Source: Brevibacterium rongguiense (GTDB lineage Bacteria > Actinomycetota > Actinomycetes > Actinomycetales > Brevibacteriaceae). From it: a stretch of 50,516 nucleotides of DNA. The position numbers were made by a program, and so were the translations under genes. The stretch covers positions 1 to 50,516 of the forward strand of contig NZ_WWEQ01000021.1 of NCBI RefSeq assembly GCF_009857845.1, in the 5' to 3' direction. Below, piece after piece: positions 9,331-17,413 of this stretch; position 1 is the stretch's first letter, and every line of letters starts with the position of its first letter. The notes under the pieces were generated by a model. That model had not been told where the DNA came from. It saw only the letters and a program-made list of their open reading frames with translations, and did no database searches.

Positions 9331-9331
9331 C

Positions 9332-10837
9332 GTGTCGCTGCTGACCGAACAGCTCGCGGCCGAGGGCATCGTCGACGGCACCGACGTCGAGTGGCTCCAC
9401 CTCATCGTGGGCGACTGGCAGCTCATCGCCGATCTCTCGTTCGCCGACCTCGTCCTGTGGGTGCCCGTCGCCGGCGAGCCAGGCCGCTTCCGCATCGTCG
9501 CCCACTGCCGACCGACCACGGGCACGACCGTCTACCCGCACGACGAGGTGGGCGCCCTGTCCACCCCGGCCGAGACCGAGCTGCTCGAGCGGGCCTGCGG
9601 TGAGGCAGCGGTCGTCGCCGCGCCGGCTGATGCCAACGAGCTCGCCGGCGCGGAGGCGATCCCCGTCGTGCGCGGCGGCCGGCCGATCGCGGTGCTCACC
9701 CGGCACAGTGAGGAGCAGCGGCGCAGCGGCGGCTCGCGGCTCGAGCGCAACTACCGCTCGTGCGCCAACGCGCTGCTCGCGATGATCGCCGAGGGCGCCT
9801 TCCCGGACCTCGACGCCCCCTCCGGGGCGCGCCGCGGCGAGCCGCGCGTGGGCGACGGGCTCATCGTGCTCAACCGCGAGGGGCGGGTCCGCTACGCCTC
9901 GCCCAACGGGGTCTCCGTCATCCACCGGCTGGGCCACGACGGGGAGATCGAGGGCCGCTACCTCGCCGAGGTCGTCTCCGGGCTCGTCGACCAGCACCGG
10001 CCCGTCGACGAATCGCTGCCGCTCGTGCTCACCGGCCGCGCCCCGTGGCGCAGCGAGATCGAGTCCGGCCGGATCGCGGTCTCCCTGCGCGCGATCCCGC
10101 TCACCCGCGCGGGCCTGCGCACGGGCGCGGTCGTGCTGGCCCGCGACATCTCGGAGATCCGGCGCCGCGAGCGCGAGCTGTTCAGCCGCGACGTCATGAT
10201 CCGCGAGATGCACCACCGGGTGAAGAACAACCTGCAGACCGTCTCGGCCCTGCTGCGCCTGCAGGAGCGGCGGATGAGCAGCGGGGAGGCCCGCGATGCG
10301 CTGCAGGAGGCGATGCGCCGGGTCTCGATCATCGCGGTCGTCCACGATGCGCTCAGCCAGGGCATCGACGCGACGGTGGAGTTCGACGAGATCGTCGACA
10401 AGGGGCTGCGGCTGACCCCCGAGCTGGCCGGCCCGCACGTGGAGATCAGCCTGCGCCGCACGGGCAGCTTCGGCTCGATCTCATCCGGCGACGCGACGTC
10501 GCTCGCGCTCGCGCTCACCGAGCTCGTGGCCAACGCGATCGAGCACGGCTTCCCGGCCCCCGCGGCGGAGCCCGCTGAGGCCGGTGAGACCCCCGCGGCC
10601 GGTGAGCGCCGGCCCGCCCACGTGTGGGTGAGCCCGGAGCGCACCGGCGAGCGCCTGCGGGTCGTCGTCGCCGACGACGGCGCGGGGCTCGACCCCGAGC
10701 GCGGGCCCGGCACCGGGCTCGGCACGCAGATCGTGCGCACGCTCATCAGCACGGACCTGGCGGGGACCATCGAGTGGCGGGCACGCGAAGAGGGGGGCAC
10801 CGAAGCGATCATCGATGTCCCCCTCAGGAGCGATTGA
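9332..10837 (+). CDS. pdtaS: PdtaS-type sensor histidine kinase
   Basis: A 501-residue cytosolic kinase; GTG 9332 starts two bases after the upstream stop. The domain order is a GAF-like N-domain (about 5-150), a PAS-like domain (about 165-285), a HisKA_2 box 'EMHHRVKNNLQT' with the phosphoacceptor at H294/H295, and an HATPase domain ('ELVANAIEHGF', 'DDGAGLDP', 'GTGLGTQIV'). An Ala/Glu/Pro-rich insertion near residue 410 lies within the ATPase. PdtaS partners with PdtaR, an ANTAR RNA-binding regulator, to control termination in target mRNAs. No pdtaR is present in this window. whiB1 lies convergently next door, as with Rv3219/Rv3220c in M. tuberculosis. Confidence 0.95.
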   Translation: MSLLTEQLAAEGIVDGTDVEWLHLIVGDWQLIADLSFADLVLWVPVAGEPGRFRIVAHCRPTTGTTVYPHDEVGALSTPAETELLERACGEAAVVAAPADANELAGAEAIPVVRGGRPIAVLTRHSEEQRRSGGSRLERNYRSCANALLAMIAEGAFPDLDAPSGARRGEPRVGDGLIVLNREGRVRYASPNGVSVIHRLGHDGEIEGRYLAEVVSGLVDQHRPVDESLPLVLTGRAPWRSEIESGRIAVSLRAIPLTRAGLRTGAVVLARDISEIRRRERELFSRDVMIREMHHRVKNNLQTVSALLRLQERRMSSGEARDALQEAMRRVSIIAVVHDALSQGIDATVEFDEIVDKGLRLTPELAGPHVEISLRRTGSFGSISSGDATSLALALTELVANAIEHGFPAPAAEPAEAGETPAAGERRPAHVWVSPERTGERLRVVVADDGAGLDPERGPGTGLGTQIVRTLISTDLAGTIEWRAREEGGTEAIIDVPLRSD

Positions 10838-10858
10838 GCCGCGGGCGCGGCGGCCGGC

Positions 10859-11107
10859 TCAGCCGGCGCGGCGGGCGCGCGCGGCGCGGCGCTTGAGCGC
10901 GCGGCGCTCGTCCTCGCTCAGGCCGCCCCACACTCCGGCATCCTGGCCGGAGTCGAGGGCCCACTGCAGGCACAGCTCCGCGACCTCGCAGCGCCGGCAG
11001 ACGCTCTTGGCCTCCTCGATCTGGAGGAGGGCGGGGCCGGTGTTTCCGATGGGGAAGAAGAGCTCGGGGTCCTCGTTGAGGCAAGCCGCGCGATGGCGCC
11101 AGTCCAT
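10859..11107 (-). CDS. whiB1: WhiB1-like [4Fe-4S] transcription factor
   Basis: An 82-residue protein with the four cluster cysteines C9, C37, C40 and C46 (C-x2-C-x5-C block), the 'GVWGG' turn (58-62) and a basic C-terminal tail of Arg/Lys. These are the hallmarks of the Wbl family. Size, the 'DWRHRAAC' start and the pdtaS neighbour point to WhiB1, an essential, nitric-oxide-sensitive partner of the primary sigma factor in mycobacteria. The start has an AAAGGA ribosome site six bases upstream. A possible CRP-type site lies about 140 bp upstream. Confidence 0.96.
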   Translation of the reverse strand: MDWRHRAACLNEDPELFFPIGNTGPALLQIEEAKSVCRRCEVAELCLQWALDSGQDAGVWGGLSEDERRALKRRAARARRAG

Positions 11108-11247
11108 GGTGTCCTTTCAGGGGCGCATCAGCTTCACACCGCGCACGAACACGACGGCACCGCCGCAGGGCAGCGGGAGCTGGATGATTGTGGGATCAAC
11201 TGCAAACAGATTCACACATGCGCCCCCGGCGCACAAGAGTCCGGCAG

Positions 11248-11263
11248 TGTGAAATCACTGACA
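11248..11263. promoter_or_regulatory. Possible CRP/FNR-family operator between whiB1 and the gamma carbonic anhydrase gene
   Basis: TGTGA-N6-TGACA (11248-11263) matches nine of the ten fixed bases of the CRP consensus TGTGA-N6-TCACA. An overlapping perfect repeat CAGTG-N6-CACTG (11246-11261) can also be read. The mycobacterial whiB1 gene is known to be controlled by the cAMP receptor protein, which makes the match worth noting. The rest of 11108-11366 shows no gene. Confidence 0.3.
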
Positions 11264-11366
11264 GGGCATGATCGGCCATCCGCGGCCCGGGGCGCAAATC
11301 CGGTCCCGAGGCGCAAGATGCGCCCGGGCCGTTGTGCGCGGCGGGCGAATGTGGTCGACTCGGACC

Positions 11367-11951
11367 ATGGAGACTCCCGCAGCCCCGAGTCCGTCCGGCC
11401 GCCGGGTGGGCGAGCTGGCCGACGTCCGCCTCATCGAGATCGACGGGCGGCGCCCGCGCATCCACCCGGAGGCGTTCGTGGCCCCGGGCGTCACGCTCAT
11501 CGGCGATGTGCGGATCGGGGCGGGCTCGGGCGTCTACTACGGCTGCGTGCTGCGCGCCGACCGCAATTCCATCACGATCGGCCGGGGCACGAACGTGCAG
11601 GACAACACGGTCATGCACGCCGATCCGGGCAAGCCCGTCGTCGTGGGCGATCGGGTCTCGATCGGCCACCGGGCGCTCGTCCACGGCTGCGTCATCGACG
11701 ACGACGTGCTCATCGGCATGAGCTCCACGGTGCTCAACCTCGCCCGCATCGGCAGCCTGTCCCTCGTCGCGGCGGGCGCCGTCGTCCTCGAGGGCACGGA
11801 GATCCCGCCCCGCTCGCTCGTGGCCGGGGTGCCGGCGAAGGTGCGCCGGGAGATGGGCGAGGCCGACATCGAGCGGGTGCTCGCCAACGCCCGCAGCTAT
11901 GAGGAGATCCTCGCCCTCCACCGCGACGGCGGGCGCATAGTCGGGCAGTGA
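11367..11951 (+). CDS. Gamma-class carbonic anhydrase-like hexapeptide-repeat protein
   Basis: A 194-residue protein if ATG 11367 is used; ATG 11349 in frame is an alternative and neither has a strong ribosome site. The body is a left-handed beta helix built from hexapeptide repeats ('VTLIGDVRIGAGSGVYYGCV'). The histidines sit where this family binds zinc or another metal ('NTVMHAD' and 'IGHRALVHGC'), and a C-terminal helix follows. The family includes CaiE/YrdA-like proteins that are only sometimes active carbonic anhydrases, so the reaction is inferred. It diverges from whiB1 and lies upstream of lpdA on the same strand, separated from it by a hairpin. Confidence 0.9.
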   Translation: METPAAPSPSGRRVGELADVRLIEIDGRRPRIHPEAFVAPGVTLIGDVRIGAGSGVYYGCVLRADRNSITIGRGTNVQDNTVMHADPGKPVVVGDRVSIGHRALVHGCVIDDDVLIGMSSTVLNLARIGSLSLVAAGAVVLEGTEIPPRSLVAGVPAKVRREMGEADIERVLANARSYEEILALHRDGGRIVGQ

Positions 11952-11955
11952 GGCC

Positions 11956-11985
11956 GCGCGCGGGCGGCCGCGGCGGCCCGCGCGC
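11956..11985 (+). terminator. GC-rich hairpin after the gamma carbonic anhydrase gene
   Basis: Perfect 10-bp arms GCGCGCGGGC (11956-11965) and GCCCGCGCGC (11976-11985) enclose a 10-nt loop five bases after the stop. There is no U-tract, as is common for actinobacterial terminators. Confidence 0.5.
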
Positions 11986-12092
11986 CCGTGCGCTGCGGCC
12001 CGTGGCGATGGCATCGGGCAGGTGACGAGGGGCAATGGCCGACCCCGGGCGGGTAAGGGTGCGCTTGCTTCGAGCCGGCCCGCGTCCTTTGA

Positions 12093-12098
12093 CACAAT
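12093..12098 (+). promoter_or_regulatory. -10 element for leaderless lpdA transcript
   Basis: CACAAT followed after exactly six bases by the GTG start at 12105. This places the transcription start at or next to the start codon. The same hexamer and spacing occur at 28683 and 42317 (minus). No convincing -35 is seen. Confidence 0.5.
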
Positions 12099-12104
12099 GG
12101 GCCC

Positions 12105-13547
12105 GTGAAGAATGTACTCGATCCCTCGCAGAACCGCGTCGTCATCATCGGCGGCGGCCCCGGCGGCTATGAGGCCGCCCTCGTCGCCGCGCAGCTGGGC
12201 GGCGACGTCATGCTCGTGGAGCGCAGCCGCGCCGGCGGCGCCGCCGTCGTCACCGACGTCGTGCCCTCGAAGTCCCTCATCGCCACCGCGGAGGTCATGG
12301 TCGACCTCGGCCAGGCCGAGGAGCTGGGCATCCGGCTCGTCGAGGAGGACAGCGACGGCCAGCCCCGGGAGGACGACGGGCGCGCTGCGGTGCGCGCGGA
12401 CCTCGAGGCGATCAACGCACGCATCCGCAGGCTCGCCGGCGCCCAGGCCGACGACATCCGCGATGCGCTCGCCACTGCGGGCATCAAGCTCATCAAGGGC
12501 ACCGGCACGCTCGTGGGGGACCGCCGGGTCGACATCGTCGAGGAGAACGGCACGGAGTACACGCTCGACGCGGACACCGTGCTCGTGGCGGTCGGCGCCC
12601 ACCCCCGCGAGCTGCCCACCGCCGTCCCGGACGGCGAGCGGATCCTCACGTGGACCCAGCTCTACGACCTCACCGAGCTGCCCGAGCACCTCGTCGTCGT
12701 GGGCTCGGGCGTCACCGGCGCTGAGTTCGCCTCGGCCTACAACGCGCTCGGCGCGAAGGTCACGCTCGTCTCCTCCCGCGACCGGGTGCTGCCCGGCCAG
12801 GACGAGGATGCCGCCGAGGTGCTCGAGCAGGCCTTCCGGCGCCGCGGTATGACCGTGCTCTCGCGCTCGCGCGCCGAGTCCGTCGAGCGCGATGACGACG
12901 GCGTCGTCGTCACGCTGGCCGACGGCCGGCGGGTCAAGGCGAGCCACTGCCTCATGGCCGTGGGCTCGATCCCCAACACGGAGGAGCTGGGCCTCGACGC
13001 CGCGGGCGTGCAGACGGAGGACAGCGGGCACATCGTCGTCGACGGCGTCTCGCGCACCTCCGCGCCCGGCGTCTACGCCGCGGGCGACTGCACGAACGTC
13101 ATGCCGCTGGCCTCGGTGGCGGCCATGCAGGGCCGGATCGCGATGTGGCACGCGCTGGGCGATGCGGTCTCCCCGCTCAAGCTGCGCAACGTCGCCTCGA
13201 ATGTCTTCACCGCCCCGGAGATCGCCACGGTGGGCATGCAGCAGGCGGCCTACGACGACAACCGCCACGACATCGAGACCGTCATGCAGCCGCTGCAGAC
13301 GAACCCGCGCGCCAAGATGCAGGGGATCACGGACGGCTTCGTCAAGATCTACGCCCGCCGCGGCTCCGGCTCGGTGCTCGGCGGCGTGGTCGTGGGCCCC
13401 AAGGCCAGCGAGCTCATCATGCCGCTGACGATGGCGGTGGAGAACCGGCTGACGGTCGATCAGCTCTCCGCGTCGTTCGTCGTCTACCCCTCGCTCAGCG
13501 GCTCGCTGGCCGAGGCCGCCCGCCGCCTCCACCACCGCGGCGGCTGA
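12105..13547 (+). CDS. lpdA: LpdA-like NAD(P)H-quinone dehydrogenase (flavoprotein disulfide reductase family)
   Basis: A 480-residue FAD protein. The FAD-binding motif 'GGGPGGYEAA' starts at residue 16. A second nucleotide-binding motif, 'GSGVTGAEFAS', lies in the middle, and 'GVYAAGDC' near residue 325 contacts FAD. The redox-active CxxxxC pair of lipoamide dehydrogenases is absent: the position reads 'GGAAVVTDVVPSKSLI'. This loss identifies the LpdA branch (Rv3303c in M. tuberculosis), which reduces quinones using NAD(P)H. No RBS precedes the GTG at 12105, and a leaderless promoter fits. A long hairpin ends the unit before the converging biotin carboxylase gene. Confidence 0.93.
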   Translation: MKNVLDPSQNRVVIIGGGPGGYEAALVAAQLGGDVMLVERSRAGGAAVVTDVVPSKSLIATAEVMVDLGQAEELGIRLVEEDSDGQPREDDGRAAVRADLEAINARIRRLAGAQADDIRDALATAGIKLIKGTGTLVGDRRVDIVEENGTEYTLDADTVLVAVGAHPRELPTAVPDGERILTWTQLYDLTELPEHLVVVGSGVTGAEFASAYNALGAKVTLVSSRDRVLPGQDEDAAEVLEQAFRRRGMTVLSRSRAESVERDDDGVVVTLADGRRVKASHCLMAVGSIPNTEELGLDAAGVQTEDSGHIVVDGVSRTSAPGVYAAGDCTNVMPLASVAAMQGRIAMWHALGDAVSPLKLRNVASNVFTAPEIATVGMQQAAYDDNRHDIETVMQPLQTNPRAKMQGITDGFVKIYARRGSGSVLGGVVVGPKASELIMPLTMAVENRLTVDQLSASFVVYPSLSGSLAEAARRLHHRGG

Positions 13548-13565
13548 GGCGCCCGGCAGCCGCGC

Positions 13566-13604
13566 GCAGGGGACCCGCACCGGGATCCGGTGCGGGGCCC
13601 CTGC
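13566..13604. terminator. Bidirectional terminator hairpin between lpdA and the biotin carboxylase gene
   Basis: 18-base arms (13566-13583 and 13587-13604) pair with one mismatch around a 3-base GAT loop, directly between two converging genes. It is very GC-rich and lacks a U-tract. Confidence 0.75.
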
Positions 13605-13647
13605 GCATGCAGTGCGGGCCGGCGGGCGGTGACTGAGCGCCCGGGCG

Positions 13648-15432
13648 TCAGGCGCTGAAGCGCACGATCGGGGTGCCGGCGCGCACGGCCTCGCCGGAGC
13701 CCACGAGCACCTCGGAGACGGTGCCGGCGCGCTTGGCCGTGAGCGGCTGCTCCATCTTCATCGCCTCGATGACGGCGAGCCGGTCGCCGATCTCCACGTC
13801 ATCGCCGGCGGTGACGTCGATGCTCACGATCGTGCCCTGCATGGGGGCGGCGAGCACGGGGGAGTCGTCGGCCCGGCGCGAGCCCTTGCGGCGCAGGCGC
13901 CCGGCGCTGGCCTTGGCCCCCGGGTCGGCGGGGCGGGCGAGCTCAGCGGGGACCTTGACGGTGAGCCGGTGGCCGTCGACCTCGACGACGACGTCGAGCG
14001 AATCGGCCGCCGGCTGCTCGCGCGGCGCCTCGTCGGCCGCCGGTCCGGCGAAGCGCGGCATGTACTCCTTCTGCAGCCAGTCCGTCGACACGCTCAGCTC
14101 GTTCGCGAAGGCGGGCTCGTCGACGAGCGCGCGGTGCAGCGGCAGCAGGGTGGCCACGCCGGTGAGCACGTACTCGTCGAGCGCCCGGCGGGCGCGGGCC
14201 AGTGCCTGCGCGCGGTCCTCGCCCGTGACGATGAGCTTGGCGAGCATGGGGTCGAAGTCCGTGCCCACGACCGTGCCCGGGCGCACGCCGGAGTCCATGC
14301 GGATGCCGGGCCCGGCCGGCTCGTGGAGCTCGGCGATCTGGCCGGTGGCGGGGAAGAAGCCGTGCGCGGGATCCTCGGCGTTGATGCGGAACTGCAGGGA
14401 GTGGCCGCGGGGGGCGGGGAACGCGGCGGGCAGCGCCTCGCCGGCGGCCACGCGCAGCTGCCAGGCGACCAGGTCGACGCCCGTGACCTCTTCGGTCACG
14501 GTGTGCTCCACCTGGATGCGCGCATTGGCCTCCATGAAGCTGAGCACGCCGTTCGTGCCCAGCAGGAACTCGCACGTCGCGGCGCCCACGTAGCCCACGC
14601 GGGCGAGCACATCGCGCGAGGCCGCGGCGAGGGCCGTCTCCTGCTCCGGGCTCAGGCCGGGTGCCGGCGCCTCCTCGATGATCTTCTGGTTGCGCCGCTG
14701 CAGCGTGCAGTCGCGGGTGGAGGCGACGAGCACGGTCTCGCCGTCGGACATGCACTGGGTCTCGATGTGGCGCGGGCCCACGATCTGCTGCTCGATGAGG
14801 CACTCGGAGCGCCCGAACGCCGCCTGCGATTCGCGGCGGGCCGTCGCCAGCGCTGCGGGCAGCTCCTCGGCGCTCGCAGCGGTGCGGAAGCCGCGCCCGC
14901 CGCCGCCGTAGACGGCCTTGACGGCCACGGGATAGCCGATCTCCGCGGCGACGGCGAGCGCCTGGGCCTCGTCGGCGACGGCGCCGTCCGAGCCGCGGGC
15001 GATCGGGGCGCCCACGGCCTCGGCGACGGCGCGGGCACTCGCCTTGTCGCCCAGGGCGGCGATGGCCGCGGGCGGGGGGCCCACCCACACGAGGCCCGCG
15101 TCCTGGACGGCCTGGGCGAAGTCGGGGGACTCGGCGAGGTAGCCGTAGCCGGGGTGCACGGCCTGCGCGCCGGAGCGGCGGGCGAGCTCGATGAGCGCCG
15201 GCGCGTTGAGGTAGGTCTGGGCGGCGCCGGTGCCCGGCAGCAGCCACGCATCGTCGGCGAAGCGCACGAAGTCCGCGTCGGCATCCGGCTCGGTGTACGC
15301 GGCGATCGCGCTGAGCCCCAGGTCGTGGCAGGCGCGGATGACGCGCAGGGCGATCTCGCCCCGATTGGCGATGAGCACGCGCTCGAACGGACGACGGTCC
15401 ACGGTGGTGGAATAGTGCGCGGCCTTGGCCAT
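13648..15432 (-). CDS. accA3: Acyl-CoA carboxylase alpha subunit (biotin carboxylase fused to BCCP)
   Basis: A 594-residue protein with an AGGAG ribosome site before ATG 15432. Residues 15-460 form the biotin carboxylase: 'VLIANRGEIALRVIRA', the glycine-rich ATP loop 'YGGGGRGF', and 'MEANARIQVEHTVTE'. After a linker comes the biotinyl domain with 'EAMKMEQ' (biotinylated K559). This is the alpha chain of actinobacterial acyl-CoA carboxylases. It carboxylates biotin and pairs with separately encoded carboxyltransferase (AccD) subunits, which are not in this window. maf lies just upstream on the same strand, as near accA3 in M. tuberculosis. The choice of AccA3 over other alpha chains rests on that context. 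Confidence 0.95.
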   Translation of the reverse strand: MAKAAHYSTTVDRRPFERVLIANRGEIALRVIRACHDLGLSAIAAYTEPDADADFVRFADDAWLLPGTGAAQTYLNAPALIELARRSGAQAVHPGYGYLAESPDFAQAVQDAGLVWVGPPPAAIAALGDKASARAVAEAVGAPIARGSDGAVADEAQALAVAAEIGYPVAVKAVYGGGGRGFRTAASAEELPAALATARRESQAAFGRSECLIEQQIVGPRHIETQCMSDGETVLVASTRDCTLQRRNQKIIEEAPAPGLSPEQETALAAASRDVLARVGYVGAATCEFLLGTNGVLSFMEANARIQVEHTVTEEVTGVDLVAWQLRVAAGEALPAAFPAPRGHSLQFRINAEDPAHGFFPATGQIAELHEPAGPGIRMDSGVRPGTVVGTDFDPMLAKLIVTGEDRAQALARARRALDEYVLTGVATLLPLHRALVDEPAFANELSVSTDWLQKEYMPRFAGPAADEAPREQPAADSLDVVVEVDGHRLTVKVPAELARPADPGAKASAGRLRRKGSRRADDSPVLAAPMQGTIVSIDVTAGDDVEIGDRLAVIEAMKMEQPLTAKRAGTVSEVLVGSGEAVRAGTPIVRFSA

Positions 15433-15468
15433 CGGCGCTCCTGAGGGACGGGGGTGGTGAACGAGAAC

Positions 15469-15474
15469 AATCTA
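15469..15474 (-). promoter_or_regulatory. -10 element for the biotin carboxylase gene
   Basis: TAGATT on the minus strand (15474-15469), about 37 bases before ATG 15432, in the 95-base gap after maf. The spacing suggests a short normal leader of about 30 nt, in contrast to the leaderless genes nearby. No clear -35 was found. Confidence 0.35.
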
Positions 15475-15527
15475 GGGCGAAGCGCAAACCCTTTGTGGCC
15501 GGCGGACAAAAGCCCGCGGGCGAATTC

Positions 15528-16205
15528 TCAGTGCGCCTCGGGCGTGTCGCCGCGCCACAGCCCGGTCCAGGCGATCCCGAGGTCCGCCGCGAGCCGGCGC
15601 ACGAGCGGGATGCTCAGGCCGATGACGTTCGTGTGGTCCCCGTCGATGCCCTCGACGAAGGCCGCGCCCAGGCCGTCGATCGTGAGCGCGCCGGCGACCT
15701 CGAGCGGCTCGCCGGTGGCGATGTAGTCCTCGAGCTCGCGGCGGGAGGGCGCCGCGGTGCGGATCGTCGTCGAGGCCAGCTCCGCGCGCCGGCCCTCCTC
15801 CCGCCAGCCGTCCGGGGCGGTGCGGCGCAGGCGGGCGGCGAAGTGGCCCGTGTGCAGCACGGCCGAGCGCCCGCCCATCCGCTGCCACACGCGGCAGGCG
15901 GCCTCGGGGGTGTGGGGCTTGCCCACGGCCTGCCCGTCCAGCTCGAGCAGCGAGTCCGAGGCGAGCAGCAGCAGGTCGTCCCGGTCGCCGGGCGCCTCCT
16001 CGGCCCCGGCGAGCAGGCGCGCCACGACGGCCTCGCCCTTCGCGTGGGCGAGCAGCAGGGCCTGCGCCGCCACGGTCTCCGGGCGCTCGTGCTCGACCAC
16101 GGCGTCCTCGTCGACACCGGGCGCGCTCACGAGCGGCGCCAGGCCCGCCGCGGTGAGGAGGGACAGCCGCGACGGCGAGGTCGAGGCGAGGAGGACATCG
16201 GTCAT
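15528..16205 (-). CDS. maf: Maf family nucleotide pyrophosphatase
   Basis: A 225-residue protein with the N-terminal Maf signature 'LASTSPSRLSLLTAAG' (usually SASPRR in homologues), the central 'ASDSLLELDGQAVGKP' and the 'IDGLGAAFVEGIDGD' segment near the C-terminus. Maf proteins hydrolyse non-canonical or modified nucleoside triphosphates to monophosphates and have been linked to septum formation. Its start overlaps the stop of the upstream SGNH hydrolase gene by four bases, so the two are translationally coupled. It precedes the biotin carboxylase gene by 95 bases. Confidence 0.93.
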   Translation of the reverse strand: MTDVLLASTSPSRLSLLTAAGLAPLVSAPGVDEDAVVEHERPETVAAQALLLAHAKGEAVVARLLAGAEEAPGDRDDLLLLASDSLLELDGQAVGKPHTPEAACRVWQRMGGRSAVLHTGHFAARLRRTAPDGWREEGRRAELASTTIRTAAPSRRELEDYIATGEPLEVAGALTIDGLGAAFVEGIDGDHTNVIGLSIPLVRRLAADLGIAWTGLWRGDTPEAH

Positions 16206-17347
16206 GGCAGCTCCTGATCGGCGGGGGAGTGGGGCTCGGCTGCGGAGTGCGGCAGCGCTGGCGAATCGGGCTCGGCGGGGGAATCGGGGGGCGCTGGGGA
16301 ATCAGGGAGCACCGGGGAATCGGACGGCGGGGGAAAGCCGGGTGGCGCTGGCGCAGCGTGCCCGGCCGGGGAATCGGGCGCGGGATCGGCGTGGAGGCCG
16401 AGCAGCGGCGGCTCGGCGGCGCCCGCGGGCGCGTCCGGGGCCGCCGCGGACTGAGGCGCACCGTCCTCCTCCTCGGGGGCGGGCTGGGCAGCCGAGGCCG
16501 CCACGGCGACGGGCGCCTCGAGGTGGACGGCGATGCGGGCGAGCACGGCGGCGGCGAGCTGGGCCCGGCCGAGTGCGCTCGGCCAGCGGCCGGAGGCGTC
16601 GATGAGCCCGCGCTGGGCGGTCCCGCGCAGCGCCTCGGACGCGGAGACGGGGACGGCGCCCGCGCTGAGCGCCGTGAGCCACTGCGAGCCGGCGAGGACC
16701 CGGGAGCTGCGGCGCAGCACCGTGCGCAGGGGCCGGCGGCTGCCGGGCAGGCGGCCCAGATTGGGGCACGTGAGGACGAAGACGGTGTAGCCGCCCTCCC
16801 GCTCGAGGCGGTTGACGGCGCTCGTGAGCGCGGGGATCGACAGCGAGCCGCTGATCGGGTGAATGAGGTCCGCCGTGCCCATGGACAGCACGGCCAGGCG
16901 CGGGGCGCGCCCGCCGCCCTTCGAGCGCCGCAGGCGGGAGTCGGCGAGCAGCGCGCGGACCTGCGCGCCGATGTCCTCCGCGCGGGCCGAGGGGCCGGCG
17001 AGGCTGCACACCCGCACGGGGGCGCCGAGCAGGCGGGCGCAGCCGCGGCCCAGCAGCCGGGGGAGGGTCGGGACCGGGCCCGCAGCCGCCCAGGAGTCGC
17101 CCAGCACCGCGAGCACGGCCAGTTCCTCCGCGGCCGGCGTGCCGAAGGCGATCTCGGCGCCGCCGGCGACCCACGCCCCGCTCGCCTCCCACGTGCCGGT
17201 GCCGGCCCGGCCCGCCGCATCGGCGTCGAAGAGCGCGCGCATCCGCCGGGACTGCCAGCGCAACAGGACCGCGAGCCCGGCCGCCCCGGCGGCCGGCACG
17301 GCGGCCAGCGCGAGGACCGCGGGCAGCGGGCGAGGGGGCCATTTCAC
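16202..17347 (-). CDS. SGNH/GDSL-type hydrolase with a Pro/Asp/Ser-rich repetitive tail
   Basis: A 381-residue protein. A hydrophobic segment (about residues 8-28) forms a signal anchor. The catalytic region starts with the GDS block 'VLGDSWAAAG' (about residues 88-97) and continues with block-like motifs 'LSMGTADL' and 'FVLTCPNLG'. The C-terminal third is low complexity: an Ala/Pro stretch, then repeats of 'DSPA/PPDSP' type (about residues 320-381). The tail is probably flexible, as in cell-wall-facing proteins. Substrate unknown; SGNH enzymes include esterases and lipases. It is first in a unit with maf, overlapping it by four bases. Confidence 0.8.
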   Translation of the reverse strand: MKWPPRPLPAVLALAAVPAAGAAGLAVLLRWQSRRMRALFDADAAGRAGTGTWEASGAWVAGGAEIAFGTPAAEELAVLAVLGDSWAAAGPVPTLPRLLGRGCARLLGAPVRVCSLAGPSARAEDIGAQVRALLADSRLRRSKGGGRAPRLAVLSMGTADLIHPISGSLSIPALTSAVNRLEREGGYTVFVLTCPNLGRLPGSRRPLRTVLRRSSRVLAGSQWLTALSAGAVPVSASEALRGTAQRGLIDASGRWPSALGRAQLAAAVLARIAVHLEAPVAVAASAAQPAPEEEDGAPQSAAAPDAPAGAAEPPLLGLHADPAPDSPAGHAAPAPPGFPPPSDSPVLPDSPAPPDSPAEPDSPALPHSAAEPHSPADQELP

Positions 17348-17400
17348 GCTCCGAGTCTAGCCTTGCGGGGCGCCGCGGCACCGGGTCGTGGGCCAGGCAC

Positions 17401-17406
17401 TACGCT
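17401..17406 (+). promoter_or_regulatory. -10 element before the AI-2E family transporter gene
   Basis: TACGCT followed after seven bases by ATG 17414, which suggests a leaderless or near-leaderless mRNA. No purine-rich ribosome site with normal spacing is present. Confidence 0.35.
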
Positions 17407-17413
17407 GGGGCGC

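Noticed and set aside
3979..9525. A minus-strand open frame of about 1848 codons opposite the glutamate dehydrogenase gene
   Set aside because: Antisense shadow of a long GC-rich gene: composition is Val/Arg/Gly/His-rich, no domain is recognisable, and the plus-strand protein is unambiguous.
9332..10837. Nearby pdtaR (ANTAR) partner
   Set aside because: No ANTAR-domain gene is found anywhere in the window.
16229..17413. Long upstream extension of the AI-2E transporter frame
   Set aside because: This part is antisense to the SGNH hydrolase and is repetitive Arg/Gly; the true start is ATG 17414 with a -10 just upstream.
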